NCBI GenBank assembly: GCA_029782295.1
Contig: JAKOVB010000174.1
Location: forward strand, 62,001 to 126,000
Reading direction: 5' to 3'
Source of the DNA: Pseudomonadota bacterium
Lineage (GTDB): Bacteria > Pseudomonadota > Gammaproteobacteria > Burkholderiales > Methylophilaceae
DNA length: 64,000 bases
Shown here piece by piece: positions 35,901 through 44,530 of this stretch. Under the pieces are notes generated by a model that did no database searches, was not told where the DNA came from, and saw nothing but the letters and a program-made list of their open reading frames with translations. The position numbers and the translations under genes are program-made. Within the stretch, counting starts at the first letter, position 1. Every line of letters starts with the position of its first letter.

Positions 35901-36365
35901 GGTATCGACGATTTCAATGACACCTCGCTCGATCTTGTTCAGGATGCCGGCAAGGCCCACCACGATATCCGGGACATCGGGAACCGCCTGCGTTGCGTTT
36001 CTCACCGGGTCGTAGACATACAACGTGCCTGACGGCCACACCAGGGCACGAAACAACGCCACGCCGATGAGCACCGGCACCAGGAATGCGATCGGATTCA
36101 CCTGCTGTCCGGAAATGCCTCGAATGGCCGTCATCGCCCCACCGAACACCACGCCAAGCACTGCGAAGATTCCCGCAAAGACGAGAAACGCTGGATCCTG
36201 CAGAATCAACGCTACGCGTTGGAATGCGGCGACCACCTCATCGAATGCGTTGAACGTGTAGAAATCCATGTCGATAGCGAAGGCGCTCGCCGGCGCAAAC
36301 GCAAATGCAAAGAGCCACCAGGCCGGCGACTTGATGAGCGAACGGATGGTGCGGGGGCAGCGCAT
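32952..36365 (-). CDS. traG: TraG, F-type mating-pair stabilisation/entry-exclusion protein
   Basis: This inner-membrane protein with a large periplasmic C-terminal part is required for pilus assembly, mating-pair stabilisation and often entry exclusion. It has 1,137 residues (F TraG about 938; ICE TraG proteins about 1,100-1,200). The N-terminus has a signal-like helix and several transmembrane segments (about residues 50-110 and 330-480). The motif region FTAEQSALVDRQVMAEGFG is typical of the TraG N-domain. The C-terminal 600 residues are hydrophilic and helical, with coiled-coil character. It is the last gene of the tra operon, four bases after traH. Confidence 0.88.
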   Translation of the reverse strand: MRCPRTIRSLIKSPAWWLFAFAFAPASAFAIDMDFYTFNAFDEVVAAFQRVALILQDPAFLVFAGIFAVLGVVFGGAMTAIRGISGQQVNPIAFLVPVLIGVALFRALVWPSGTLYVYDPVRNATQAVPDVPDIVVGLAGILNKIERGVIEIVDTASADPYAQNTGAVQYSLILNAINAHTRNVSLERNIVNYYVDCGIPSMSLGFNGASTGELKRNTADLYDTFARFNHPSLSTYYYTGAGDATATTSCANLWSILSPQLNNATTFTDMMDVICMKGGFAPSDPLQMARCDQELTSLGALYGTAPASSLPFLRSIQLANGISQALRTQDFTAEQSALVDRQVMAEGFGAAQAMDRWVPKLRGFMTATVLGLVPLTLLFVVTPLIWKALGLVAGLFLWLAMWGIADAISVQMAADAAADAFEQLRQYGMSYDAILMSPEASVQALGIFGKARSMGLMLSTVVSYGLFRLVGGYSLTSYAQSWQQHLDQAGEAAGRTALLPEERAAMMSRVVGAAAPLAAVETAGFQRAAVAAAGGTFQELGRAAPYIDSRLWGHGAGVTPSGAGAGPGSGGTATQGTSTEAGQSSASVRLADVSSSSPSHREGSMPPRGDGVLGVFEQRGQSQGGEDLGRLRAQQDTADERRRGLSEMTSERAEFEERGGLGASFGERDTLKDLGITPAEAGHLRGGMRAGETVSYMEVYRNLAGTDTVTTGGLHQMARQLNGAAIAISQAGGPADYIRALRVAQERTNEYARVIDQKDKAEYIGRANAWQEMVSTEGFQTALRAAGYQNMTQGATFSSLEGAARGRAAGEYGEMWGSAKNLADTSFARQIAGAQVTRDVASVMGMDAATVAGLVDASTYREGAHIGIAVSPENKEQIIQRLQEDGLIDARAAKYLSDREGGFDVSFAMADGRIVSGVVTAGSRTMLINETQLRRGVSEEVFDTESRSFSISTRGGYGLVDRPELMAAELSRVFDGDIVAGQRDEMRFNALASAVGQRLVDRGVQLTAADGETVTYDVSGGARVFGIGAVAGRHETDGRDSRLDLAVEYGREIIESTRTAAIKDYEAINGVGSASQEAAREPLLADWASDIRDKMQSLEKQALEQTSAPKGGHDVDPYPEKRLPTPPADQRWRGSPK

Positions 36366-36368
36366 GAA

Positions 36369-37757
36369 CTATTGCTGCATCGTCGCGGCGGTATTGCCGA
36401 GCACGCGCTTGCGCTGTTCGTATAGCTCACGTTTGGCTTGCAGTTGCGCCAGGAACTCCGTGGTTTTCCGAGTGTAGTTTTGGTGCAGCATCTGACGGTA
36501 CTGCCGTGCATCACCGCTTAAGGTTTTAACGTGCTGGATTGCCTCCGCGATATAAGTCGTTTCACATCGGCCCGCAGCAGTTCCATCCACCTTGGCATCC
36601 CGCTCCACCTCCGCCGCCTTTTGAATGACGAGGTCGCTCGCTTTCAACAAGTCGTCGAGAATTCTGTACGCATATGCAACGGCCAGCGGCTCACGAACAA
36701 CCTGAATGGTCTGCGGAACCGTCCCGGCGATCACCGCGTCGCGTATCAGAGCGTAGACCGGGAGCGATGCGTTCTCGATGAACGCAACAGCATCTGCGGT
36801 CAGGGCAGTTGCTGACGCAATTCGCGAGGCAATGCCTGTCAATCGCGCCTCGATCACATCCAGCACGCGCGCCTCACCGGACGGCCGGCAGCGATCATCC
36901 GTTCCCTTGAGCTCAATGTTCCCCGTCAGAAGATCATTGATGTCGAGCTGATCATTGCCTGCACAGGCAAGCTGTCGCTCCACTACATACTGCGTTGCCG
37001 CCGGCGTCACGATGGCATCGCCGATGAGGCCGCGAATCAGGTCTGCGTACTCTTCCAGCCCGACCAGGGCGGCCGTGTTCCTGACCACCGAGCCTCCCGT
37101 GAATACATCGCGGAACACCGTGGAGCAACCATTGATGAGCGGCTTCACGTCATCCGGCGGAGTGCCGTTGGTGGCGCGCGCCGCATCCTGGAAGGCCTGC
37201 CAGTTCTTGCGGATCGAATCCCCGACGGAACGTAGCGCCGCAGCCTCCTGCTTGAATTCATCCCGCAGCGACTGGTCGGGATCCATGACGGCGTGGACCA
37301 CGCGCTTGCTCATCTGACAATCGTTGAGCTGGATCTGATTCAGCTGATCGGTGATCTGCTCGAAGGCCTGCATCGAGGTGACACAGGGTTTGCACAACTC
37401 TTGAAGCGCCAGATCAAAGGCGAACGCCGGCGCCGCCTGGATCATTCTCTCCAGCTTCTGCACCAGGAATTCGGGGTCAAGATAGGAGAAGGCTCCGGCA
37501 AAAGCGTCGATGCCGCCACACCCAATCTTCAGCCGTGGTGGCGAGGCGGACAAAAGGTAGTCGTTCGACATCCTCCAGCGACCCTGGAAAGAACCCAGCG
37601 TATAAAACCCGCGCTGCTGGCTTTCATAGTGACCCGCGCCGGTCGAGGTGCTCGAGGTGAACCATTGATCCACCCAATTTGTTGTCTGCGCCTGGACCGC
37701 GTGTGAGGCACCACACAACGCGAGCACGCACGCGAACGCCCGTAGTCTGCGAATCAT
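36369..37757 (-). CDS. traH: TraH, F-type conjugal transfer protein
   Basis: TraH is a periplasmic or outer-membrane-associated protein needed for F-pilus assembly. It is 462 residues, matching the family (about 450-460). It has a signal peptide (MIRRLRAFACVLALCGAS) and the conserved cysteine-bearing segments RLKIGCGGIDAFAGAFSYLD and QELCKPCVTSMQAFEQI. The C-terminus contains coiled-coil-like sequence ending near QKRVLGN. ATG 37757 overlaps the traF stop (ATGA); in-frame sequence upstream of it is only a traF shadow. Confidence 0.92.
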   Translation of the reverse strand: MIRRLRAFACVLALCGASHAVQAQTTNWVDQWFTSSTSTGAGHYESQQRGFYTLGSFQGRWRMSNDYLLSASPPRLKIGCGGIDAFAGAFSYLDPEFLVQKLERMIQAAPAFAFDLALQELCKPCVTSMQAFEQITDQLNQIQLNDCQMSKRVVHAVMDPDQSLRDEFKQEAAALRSVGDSIRKNWQAFQDAARATNGTPPDDVKPLINGCSTVFRDVFTGGSVVRNTAALVGLEEYADLIRGLIGDAIVTPAATQYVVERQLACAGNDQLDINDLLTGNIELKGTDDRCRPSGEARVLDVIEARLTGIASRIASATALTADAVAFIENASLPVYALIRDAVIAGTVPQTIQVVREPLAVAYAYRILDDLLKASDLVIQKAAEVERDAKVDGTAAGRCETTYIAEAIQHVKTLSGDARQYRQMLHQNYTRKTTEFLAQLQAKRELYEQRKRVLGNTAATMQQ

Positions 37758-38596
37758 GGTTTCCTCTTCTGCGGGTCGTATAGCCCGCCGTCCTGAAAGC
37801 CCTGCAACGTGAATTGATCGGGATCGACTTCTTTGTTGATGAACCGCAGCGCGCGATAGGCGCCCTCTTCCACCCGCTCCAGGGTTTCGACGCCGAGCGC
37901 CACCGGCATCCAATCGGGGCGGTCGCGGAAGATGATGAGCGTGGTGGGCGTGAAATCCGTGCCGAAGCGCTCCTTGGCCCCGGGCACGCGATCGATGTCG
38001 AGTTCGCGAACATCCCATCCGTAGCGCTCCTGAAACATCTTCAGAATCGGGCGCTGCGCCTCGCAGTATTCACACCCTTCCTTGGCCAGCATGACGAGCG
38101 CGGCATTGCCTCTTTCCCGTGTGAGCCTCAATCCGATGTCTTGCGTGCGCTGTGCAACCCGAGCGGCCTGGCCCGAAGGGTTCGTCGGATACACGGTCTG
38201 CATGTTGAGATCGGGATTCGACAACATGACAAACTCCGTGACATTCATGAAGGCCCGCGCCTTGCGGCGCGCGTAGTCCTGCAGCTGGAAATACCAAGTC
38301 ACCGTCTCAGGGCTCATGCGCCACAACGCATTCTTTCGGTATTTGGAGATGAGCTCCTCCACTTGTTCCGGATGCATCGCCTGTAAGGCCGCCTCCGACG
38401 GCGGCGGCCCCAGTTCCGGATACTTCGGATCTTCCTCCGCCTCTATCCGCTCGCGTTTCCACCAGTAGCCGTACCGCGTGCTGTCTGATCCGCGCGCGGT
38501 GGACACAGTGGATTGTTGGGCGGGCACGGGTACAGACACGGCCGTCACCATCAGCGCCATAAAGAGTCCCAGGCATCCGGCTTGGCGAATCATCAT
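37754..38596 (-). CDS. traF: TraF, thioredoxin-fold conjugal pilus assembly protein
   Basis: TraF is a periplasmic thioredoxin-like protein involved in disulfide formation and pilus assembly. It has about 280 residues and a signal peptide (MMIRQAGCLGLFMALMV). The C-terminal thioredoxin fold has the CxxC motif EGCEYCEAQ at about residues 175-178 and a cis-proline-like TPTTLIIF strand. An extra N-terminal helical region (YWWKRERIEAEEDPKYPE) is characteristic of TraF. It is coupled to traH downstream. Confidence 0.9.
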   Translation of the reverse strand: MMIRQAGCLGLFMALMVTAVSVPVPAQQSTVSTARGSDSTRYGYWWKRERIEAEEDPKYPELGPPPSEAALQAMHPEQVEELISKYRKNALWRMSPETVTWYFQLQDYARRKARAFMNVTEFVMLSNPDLNMQTVYPTNPSGQAARVAQRTQDIGLRLTRERGNAALVMLAKEGCEYCEAQRPILKMFQERYGWDVRELDIDRVPGAKERFGTDFTPTTLIIFRDRPDWMPVALGVETLERVEEGAYRALRFINKEVDPDQFTLQGFQDGGLYDPQKRKP

Positions 38597-38606
38597 GAGC
38601 TCATCC

Positions 38607-39077
38607 TCAGAACAACGGCGTGAGCCGTTGCAGAGAAGCGACTTGTACGAATCCAAAGTAGCGCGAATCGAAGCTGCGCGGATGATCGCCGCTTAAGAAC
38701 ACCATGTTCGCCGGCACCGGCCCGTTCCACTGGAAGGCCTGCAACGGAATCCCTGCGCTCGTCCGGGCCAGCACCCGCCCGAGCGGATGCCCATCGCAAA
38801 AGTGTTCTTCCGCGCGGTACTCGAGCTTCTCCCCAGCCGTGCATGCCACTCGCTTGGTAATAGTGACGGCCTTATCGAGGTCGATCACTCGGTTGCGCAC
38901 CTGGACATTGACGTAATCCCCTTTCGCCGGCTCGCCCTTGCTCAGCAAAAAAGCGTGGTACTTCACCGACTGCATCAACGGCACGATGACGTGCGGCTGA
39001 ACAAACGCCACGACCGCCGTGATTCCCAGAATGATGCCAATGCGAACTCTCAACTTTCGTTTTTGCGCGTCCATCAT
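38607..39077 (-). CDS. S26-family signal peptidase of the conjugation system (TrhF/TraF-type peptidase)
   Basis: This membrane-anchored serine peptidase probably processes the pilin or other Tra proteins. It is 156 residues. One N-terminal transmembrane helix is followed by QSVKYHAFLLSKGE, the position of the catalytic serine, then TKRVACTAGEKL with the catalytic lysine, and the S26 box FLSGDHPRSFDSRYFG. ATG 39077 overlaps the trbC stop. Similar short S26 peptidases occur in IncH and ICE F-type systems between trbC and traF. Confidence 0.82.
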   Translation of the reverse strand: MMDAQKRKLRVRIGIILGITAVVAFVQPHVIVPLMQSVKYHAFLLSKGEPAKGDYVNVQVRNRVIDLDKAVTITKRVACTAGEKLEYRAEEHFCDGHPLGRVLARTSAGIPLQAFQWNGPVPANMVFLSGDHPRSFDSRYFGFVQVASLQRLTPLF

Positions 39078-39856
39078 CCACCTCCAAATCGCTTCAAAAC
39101 CTCTCCAGGAACTGCCACCCCATTGCGTGTCAGCTGCACCAGCGCCGCGTGAATCGAAGTCGCGCCGTAGGCCACCGCGGCGGTGCTCACACTCTCCGCA
39201 TCGCAATGACGCAGATCCTGTACGCCAGGCAGATACACGACCGCTGGCACTTTCTGGATGTCGAGCATTCGGTAGATCAGCGGATCCACCACCACCTCAA
39301 CCTCGAAGTGCGCGCACTCGCGACACCCGACCTGTTTGCGGCGGATCGCCTCGACCCATTTGCCCGTCGGCGCGACGGTGCGAGCGCCGCCGACAAAGCC
39401 GCGAAGCACGGCAATGCCTTCCGGAACCTGGTGGAGCTGGCGCATGTATTCGCGCAACATCGTTTCGGGCATGGACGACGACAGAGCCACCACAACACGT
39501 CCCGGAAGCGGCTTCTTAGGCGATTTTCCGGGCGTCTGAGATTCCTTGTCTGGCGTGAGCTCGCCCTTACGGACGCTCGCCTGGCGCTCAATATCCCGCG
39601 CTCGACGTTCGAGCTCCTGCTGGCCCCGAGCGCGCGCCGCCGCGGCGGCGGCCTCGACTCTGGCCGTGTCAGAGAACTTTCCCGGCGTCACAGTGACCGG
39701 CCGCTGCGCGGCGCGCTGTTTCGCTTCATCAACCAGCGTCTTTAGGTCCTTTCGGTCATCCTCGCGACTCCACGCCCACGACATGCCGGTGCCCACCAGC
39801 GCAATGAGCCCAACGACGGCAAGCCCGCGAAGACCGCGATCAGTAAACGACCACAC
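39074..39856 (-). CDS. trbC: TrbC, F-type conjugal transfer pilus assembly protein
   Basis: This periplasmic protein has a signal-anchor N-terminus, an Ala/Arg/Glu-rich coiled-coil region (about residues 40-105) and the conserved TrbC domain. The domain contains VVVALSSSMPETMLREYMRQ and VPEGIAVLRGFVGG, with a thioredoxin-like arrangement and a GCREC cysteine pair. The 260-residue length fits. The GTG start at 39856 overlaps traU by 17 bases. Context between traU and the S26 peptidase agrees with IncH/ICE-type order. Confidence 0.88.
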   Translation of the reverse strand: MWSFTDRGLRGLAVVGLIALVGTGMSWAWSREDDRKDLKTLVDEAKQRAAQRPVTVTPGKFSDTARVEAAAAAARARGQQELERRARDIERQASVRKGELTPDKESQTPGKSPKKPLPGRVVVALSSSMPETMLREYMRQLHQVPEGIAVLRGFVGGARTVAPTGKWVEAIRRKQVGCRECAHFEVEVVVDPLIYRMLDIQKVPAVVYLPGVQDLRHCDAESVSTAAVAYGATSIHAALVQLTRNGVAVPGEVLKRFGGG

Positions 39857-41018
39857 AGCAATTCACCTTGCGAAAGAGGACCCAGGAAAAGTTGTCGCCG
39901 CGTCCGACGGGATTCTTGCGTGACGTCCAGAGGATTCCGGGATGTCCGATTGCATGACAACGGTTATCCACGACCGGATCGGACTGCTGAATACGCCAAT
40001 GGCTCTTGTTCCAGATGGGCAGGAGAGTCGTTCCGCAGTAATTCACGGCCCGATCCGGCAGCAGCGCGGTGCGCGCTTGAACAAACATCGCTTTGGCGGC
40101 GATGCCAGCGTTCGCTGCGACAAAATCCTTCGCCGTGATGTGGCCCGTCATGGGATAGGTGGTGCCCCAGGCGCCCATGCACCAGTAAAGGGCGTCGATC
40201 GGCCGCTGCACCGTGGCCGCGGCGGCATCGGCCATACAGGCAAGAACCGTAAACGGGTTCGCCATCAGACTCGTCTCGGGGTAATACTGGGCAGCTGTTA
40301 GATCGTCATGCCAGTCCGGCCGCACCTCCGACACCATCGCCAGATCAAACGAGGTTTCATCCGACAAACAGGGGATGTCCGTGAACAGGTCGAGGATCGC
40401 CCACACGGGCATGATGTAATAGTGATAGTGACCGAAGGCGATGTTGCGGGTTGCGGTCGATTGATAAGATCCGCCGCCCACGTAGCCACTACCGGCGCCC
40501 GCTGACATCGACATGCCCAGTCCGGGAAAGCACCAGGCGTCCTGCACGGTGTCGATCATTCGCGCCGGCTCCCAGAACGAGACCTGAAATCCCATACCAG
40601 TGATGCCCTGACCAGGACACTCGCAGAAGAACCCTCCGCGTTCGTTATCCGGCGGATGCTCGCCGAAATCCAGCGGAATGCCGGCGATCGAAATCGGAAA
40701 GATGCAGTCCCAAACGATGTCGTTGATGGGATTGATCATGCTGCTGTCGGTGCAGGCCGCGCGCGCCTCCCTCGCCATCAGTCCCGCTGCGATCAGCAGA
40801 AACACCTGAAGCACCCGACCGGTTCGCACCCACTTCCCCTTGCGGATCTGCAGCCGGTAGAGATGTCCGCCTTCATATTCATAGAGGCTGTTGACGTCGC
40901 GCCAAAAACGAATCGCAGCGCAAATGAGCGACGCCGCCACGATCGCGAACAGTGTCATGACGGTTGCCACGCCCTCCAACTCCATCAACTCGACCAACCC
41001 GTCTCGTAGATCAAACAT
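39840..41018 (-). CDS. traU: TraU, F-type DNA transfer protein, with N-terminal extension
   Basis: TraU is a cysteine-rich periplasmic protein needed for DNA transfer. Cysteines recur through the core (CTDSSMINPINDIVWDCIFP; GGFFCECPGQGITGMGFQV; VNYCGTTLLPIWNKSHW). From ATG 41018, which overlaps the traW stop, it is 392 residues. From GTG 40829 it would be 329 residues with its own signal peptide (VRTGRVLQVFLLIAAGLMAR), matching the roughly 330 residues of F TraU. The first 63 residues, with a membrane helix VMTLFAIVAASLICAAIRF, are an unusual addition in the same frame. I annotate the long form because of the start-stop overlap. Confidence 0.88.
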   Translation of the reverse strand: MFDLRDGLVELMELEGVATVMTLFAIVAASLICAAIRFWRDVNSLYEYEGGHLYRLQIRKGKWVRTGRVLQVFLLIAAGLMAREARAACTDSSMINPINDIVWDCIFPISIAGIPLDFGEHPPDNERGGFFCECPGQGITGMGFQVSFWEPARMIDTVQDAWCFPGLGMSMSAGAGSGYVGGGSYQSTATRNIAFGHYHYYIMPVWAILDLFTDIPCLSDETSFDLAMVSEVRPDWHDDLTAAQYYPETSLMANPFTVLACMADAAAATVQRPIDALYWCMGAWGTTYPMTGHITAKDFVAANAGIAAKAMFVQARTALLPDRAVNYCGTTLLPIWNKSHWRIQQSDPVVDNRCHAIGHPGILWTSRKNPVGRGDNFSWVLFRKVNCCVVVY

Positions 41019-41596
41019 CACTGCACTCCGTATTCAGTGACTTTGAGCATCGTGCCGGCCTGTTCGATGACGGAGGGCACGGCGCGCACGCCGAAGCGCT
41101 CGATGAACCGGGCGTCAAGCTGGTAGACGGTACGGTTCGTTCGCTGCCGGGCCTCCAACACGTTGCCGTTCGCCACCAGCACCTTGTCGCGATCGGTGGG
41201 CCTCACGACCTCTTCCAGCCAGCGGTAATGCGCCGCGGTGGCTGCGATCACGACGTAGCGCCCCGGCACCTTGATGCGCTCGTATACGTTCACCGGCGTG
41301 CCTCGTGCGATGAGCACCTCACCCTTCTCATTGCGGATGTCCGCCGGCACGGTGTACGTGGGATCAAACATCCGCACGCCGTCTTTCTTGGCCACCGGCA
41401 GACGCGCGCTGTCGAAGGCGCCGTACTCTCGCGGCGTTCGGCGCATCCAGGCTTTCCAGTCCCGACTCTGTGCGGCCGCGCGAATCTCCTTGAGCGTATC
41501 GGGCTCCGCGATCGGGAAGGTCTGCCCGAGCGAGGAGGCCATGGGCGCAGCGTAGGCCGCGCCGCACGCGCTAAGGATTAAGAGAATCCAGCGCAC
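41018..41596 (-). CDS. traW: TraW, F-type conjugal transfer pilus assembly protein
   Basis: TraW is a periplasmic pilus-assembly protein. It is 192 residues (F TraW about 210). A short signal peptide follows GTG 41596 (VRWILLILSACGAAYAAP). The mature segments SLGQTFPIAEPDTLKEIRAA and RNEKGEVLIARGTPVNVYER match the TraW family, and the C-terminus ends with the typical AVPSVIEQAG strand. It overlaps the traN C-terminal gene by 26 bases upstream and traU by one base downstream. Confidence 0.9.
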   Translation of the reverse strand: MRWILLILSACGAAYAAPMASSLGQTFPIAEPDTLKEIRAAAQSRDWKAWMRRTPREYGAFDSARLPVAKKDGVRMFDPTYTVPADIRNEKGEVLIARGTPVNVYERIKVPGRYVVIAATAAHYRWLEEVVRPTDRDKVLVANGNVLEARQRTNRTVYQLDARFIERFGVRAVPSVIEQAGTMLKVTEYGVQ

Positions 41597-42599
41597 GGCC
41601 GCGCACCTCGCCTTCGATGAGTTGTTGTGCCTTCGTTCGAAGCTCCAGGTAGTACTCCGACATATCCACCTTGGAGAAATCGATCGACTGGAATTCCTCC
41701 GGCGTGAAGCCGCGACAGTTGGGCGCGTCCGGCGTGCCGAATCCCCCCATCGAAGGGATCTGCACACGCGCCTGCTCCTGAATGATCCGGGCGAGCATCG
41801 AGTTGTAGCAGCAGTACGCGCGAGCACGTTGCACGCAACCCACCAACGGCCAGCGCTCCGCGCAGTACGTGCCGAGATCCACGCAGTATTTCGAGGAGTT
41901 GAGCAGCGCCGCCTCGATGTCGCGCTCATCGCATTGATCGGCGAGCAGCTCGGTGACCAGCATCACCGCAACCGTCAGCGCCAACGAAGTGGGATCGAAC
42001 GCCGTCGCCAGAACCTGGTTGGCCGCAGCGATGCCGCCGGTGGCGGCCGCCGTCGCGACGCGCGCGGCCGCGCTCAATGTCTTGAGCCCCATCGCCATCT
42101 CGGCCACCGAACCCATGCTGTCGCGCATCACCCCATCGCGGTTTTTGCAGCAATTGCGGTTCAGCGTTTGAGTGCCGCCCGGTCTACAGCGCAACGCCTT
42201 GCCCGGAAAAATTTGAAAACTTCCCAGGCAGTTCCCCTGTGCATCGCGCGGACCCGCATCCTCGGGCGTCGTCGATGGCGGGTCGATGATGTCGGGCGTC
42301 GCGCCGGAGCGCGCCACACAGTCATTGACGGAGCAGTACGAAATGCCCTGTCCTGTGCCATCGTCGACGCAGGGCCGCGATGCATTCAACGGACAAACGT
42401 CGGTTCCAGTCTCCGAATCGCGCGTGCAGGCCGCACGGCCGATCGGACAGAGAGCGCCACCCGCATAGTTCGTGCACAGCGCATGTTCGCCGGGCCCGTC
42501 CATTTCTCCATCGCCGTTCAAGTCCTGCGCACACTGCAGCACCTGCGCGTCTGCGGCTACCGCGAACAACAGACAGACGAGCGCTAGGGCGCGGTACAT
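41571..42599 (-). CDS. traN: TraN C-terminal part as separate secreted protein
   Basis: This 342-residue cysteine-rich secreted protein has its own signal peptide (MYRALALVCLLFAVAADA). Its C-terminal half matches the TraN C-terminal region: GSFQIFPGKALRCRPGGTQT, LNRNCCKNRDGVM, AEMAMGLKTLSAAARVATAA, YCVDLGTYCAERWP and CYNSMLARIIQEQARVQI. TraN is the outer-membrane adhesin that stabilises mating pairs. In most systems these sequences form one protein with the upstream part; here they are two genes overlapping by 16 bases, both exported. Confidence 0.8.
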   Translation of the reverse strand: MYRALALVCLLFAVAADAQVLQCAQDLNGDGEMDGPGEHALCTNYAGGALCPIGRAACTRDSETGTDVCPLNASRPCVDDGTGQGISYCSVNDCVARSGATPDIIDPPSTTPEDAGPRDAQGNCLGSFQIFPGKALRCRPGGTQTLNRNCCKNRDGVMRDSMGSVAEMAMGLKTLSAAARVATAAATGGIAAANQVLATAFDPTSLALTVAVMLVTELLADQCDERDIEAALLNSSKYCVDLGTYCAERWPLVGCVQRARAYCCYNSMLARIIQEQARVQIPSMGGFGTPDAPNCRGFTPEEFQSIDFSKVDMSEYYLELRTKAQQLIEGEVRGRALDSLNP

Positions 42600-44530
42600 A
42601 CCGTGTCCCCTCGCACCTGGCGAATGGTTTGCATCATTGCCGCCGCTTGCGCAAAGTTCGAACGGCAATCGCACGCCGATGCGATCTCTTCGCCCGGCTC
42701 CAGCGGGCACCGGTTAGCCTCGTCGCACTCCTTGAAGGTGAAGTCGTAGGCGACTCCGGTTTGATTCAGAACGCTCTGCGGACTGCCGTCGGCTACCGCC
42801 ACACCGGGCCGCAGACGGCGCGTGCGGCACATGCGGGTACATCCGGCCACCGGACTGGCCACCGGCACCGTCAAGCGCTCCGATGAGATCTGCACGCCGC
42901 TGAGCGTGGTGCGCCGGTCCGTAAATGCGCCGCTGTCGGGATCGATTGACTGATGGATCGTGTCGTAGCGGCTCACCAGAGCCGACATATCTGGAGCGGT
43001 GGACGTACGGGTGCGGCACCGATACTCGCGCTGGGTCACCCACCAGTTGCGCATCCCGCTGTCTTGCTGGCAGGCGGTGCCCACAAGGCGCGTGCTGGGC
43101 AGCGGCGACAGCCCGGTGGTGCGGTAGTCGCGCACGGTTTCCACGCCATCGACGACTTCGCGATACAGCGTGCAATCTGTGTTGGCGGCGGCGGCGGCGC
43201 AGCCGTCGACCACATCTTCCCGCTCCAACTCGCAACCCTCTCGCACCCGCGCCTCGAGCACGATCCACGCTTCACCGCGCCGGTCATGCGCGAGCTCCAT
43301 ATCCATCGCCACCGTGCCCACGCGACTGAAATAGGGAGTGAGGTCCGTGCTGAGCGCGATTGATCGCTCTCCGTAATCGCACCGAAACTCAGGCGTGCCG
43401 GCAGCCGTCCAGCTCGGGCGCGTGTTGTAGGCAATCGTGCCGTCGAGCCGCAGTCGCACCGCATCGTCGAAGCGTGCAGAGCGCAACGTCACGCTGTCGA
43501 TACGGTCCGGCATGCCGACCAGGTAGCGCTGAGACTCACTGGAAATGCGGCATCGCGTACCACCGCTGCCCCCGCCATACAGATTGTTGATCGCGTCCCC
43601 GATTTGGAACCGCAGGCAACCGGGACCGCAATCCGTCGCCGTGCCGCGTGTGCTCGAGTTCAGCCGCAAAATGTCGTTCTTCGCAACGTAACTGGTGTCG
43701 ATCTCCCGCCGGATTTCGCAGGACATGGCGCTTACGCCACGGTCAGCGGCGACGGAGGTGCCCAGAATGAAGTTCGCCACCGTTCCAGGCGTGCTGCGCT
43801 CCGCGACGCCGGCGGCGGCAAGCGCGTTGGGATTTCTGAAGAACTGCTCGGGCGAGCGGTCGGCGCCGCATCCGGAGGCCTGGCCGAAATAGGCGATGGA
43901 CAGTTCATCGGACTGGGTGCGAGCGGTGGTGATGCGGGGAAGCACTTGCTGCACCAACGTGACAAGGCCTGCACCCACATCGCTTACGACCTTATTGCTG
44001 TTCACCATCAGCAGGTTCGCACCGCAGCTCGCATTGACGCAGTAACAGGCCCCCAGGTCGCGTTGTAATACCTCCTCCAGAATGGGCACCCCGTTTGGAA
44101 TCGCCCACCGGTATGAGCGGCAGTTATTCCATGTGCCCGGATCGCAACGAATCAGGCCGTTATTGCAAACACCGGCGAAGGGTCCGGAGAACGTGCGCGC
44201 GGTCTCGGAAGTGCCATCCAAGTCACGATCCAGCTCGACGTCGATGCGCGCGATATCGGAGGTGCCCGAGGGCAGCATCGTGACGCGCAGGAACCGCTGT
44301 GTTGCCGGACAGTTCAGCTGCGCGTTGAATTGATCGCCCTGCACCGTGCGCATCGGATCGGTGGTGGACAACGGCCGGACGCCGTTCTGCGTCAGCCCTT
44401 CGGCAGTGCCATAAACGCCTTTCACCGACTCCGCCGCCGTGCGAGCCCGCTCCGTCTCCTGCGCGCCGGTCAACTGCACACTCATCAGCGCCACCAGTGC
44501 GGGAGCAATGAGCCGCGCAAAGCGCTTCAC
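42584..44530 (-). CDS. traN: TraN N-terminal part as separate secreted protein
   Basis: This 648-residue exported, cysteine-rich protein has a signal peptide from GTG 44530 (VKRFARLIAPALVALMSV). Regions such as CNNGLIRCDPGTWNNCRSYR and VLQRDLGACYCVNASCGANL match the N-terminal and central part of large TraN adhesins of ICE-type F-like systems. It lacks the C-terminal TraN region, which is encoded by the next gene. GTGA overlap with traC. It is probably displayed at the outer membrane with its partner for recipient contact. Confidence 0.75.
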   Translation of the reverse strand: MKRFARLIAPALVALMSVQLTGAQETERARTAAESVKGVYGTAEGLTQNGVRPLSTTDPMRTVQGDQFNAQLNCPATQRFLRVTMLPSGTSDIARIDVELDRDLDGTSETARTFSGPFAGVCNNGLIRCDPGTWNNCRSYRWAIPNGVPILEEVLQRDLGACYCVNASCGANLLMVNSNKVVSDVGAGLVTLVQQVLPRITTARTQSDELSIAYFGQASGCGADRSPEQFFRNPNALAAAGVAERSTPGTVANFILGTSVAADRGVSAMSCEIRREIDTSYVAKNDILRLNSSTRGTATDCGPGCLRFQIGDAINNLYGGGSGGTRCRISSESQRYLVGMPDRIDSVTLRSARFDDAVRLRLDGTIAYNTRPSWTAAGTPEFRCDYGERSIALSTDLTPYFSRVGTVAMDMELAHDRRGEAWIVLEARVREGCELEREDVVDGCAAAAANTDCTLYREVVDGVETVRDYRTTGLSPLPSTRLVGTACQQDSGMRNWWVTQREYRCRTRTSTAPDMSALVSRYDTIHQSIDPDSGAFTDRRTTLSGVQISSERLTVPVASPVAGCTRMCRTRRLRPGVAVADGSPQSVLNQTGVAYDFTFKECDEANRCPLEPGEEIASACDCRSNFAQAAAMMQTIRQVRGDTVCTAP

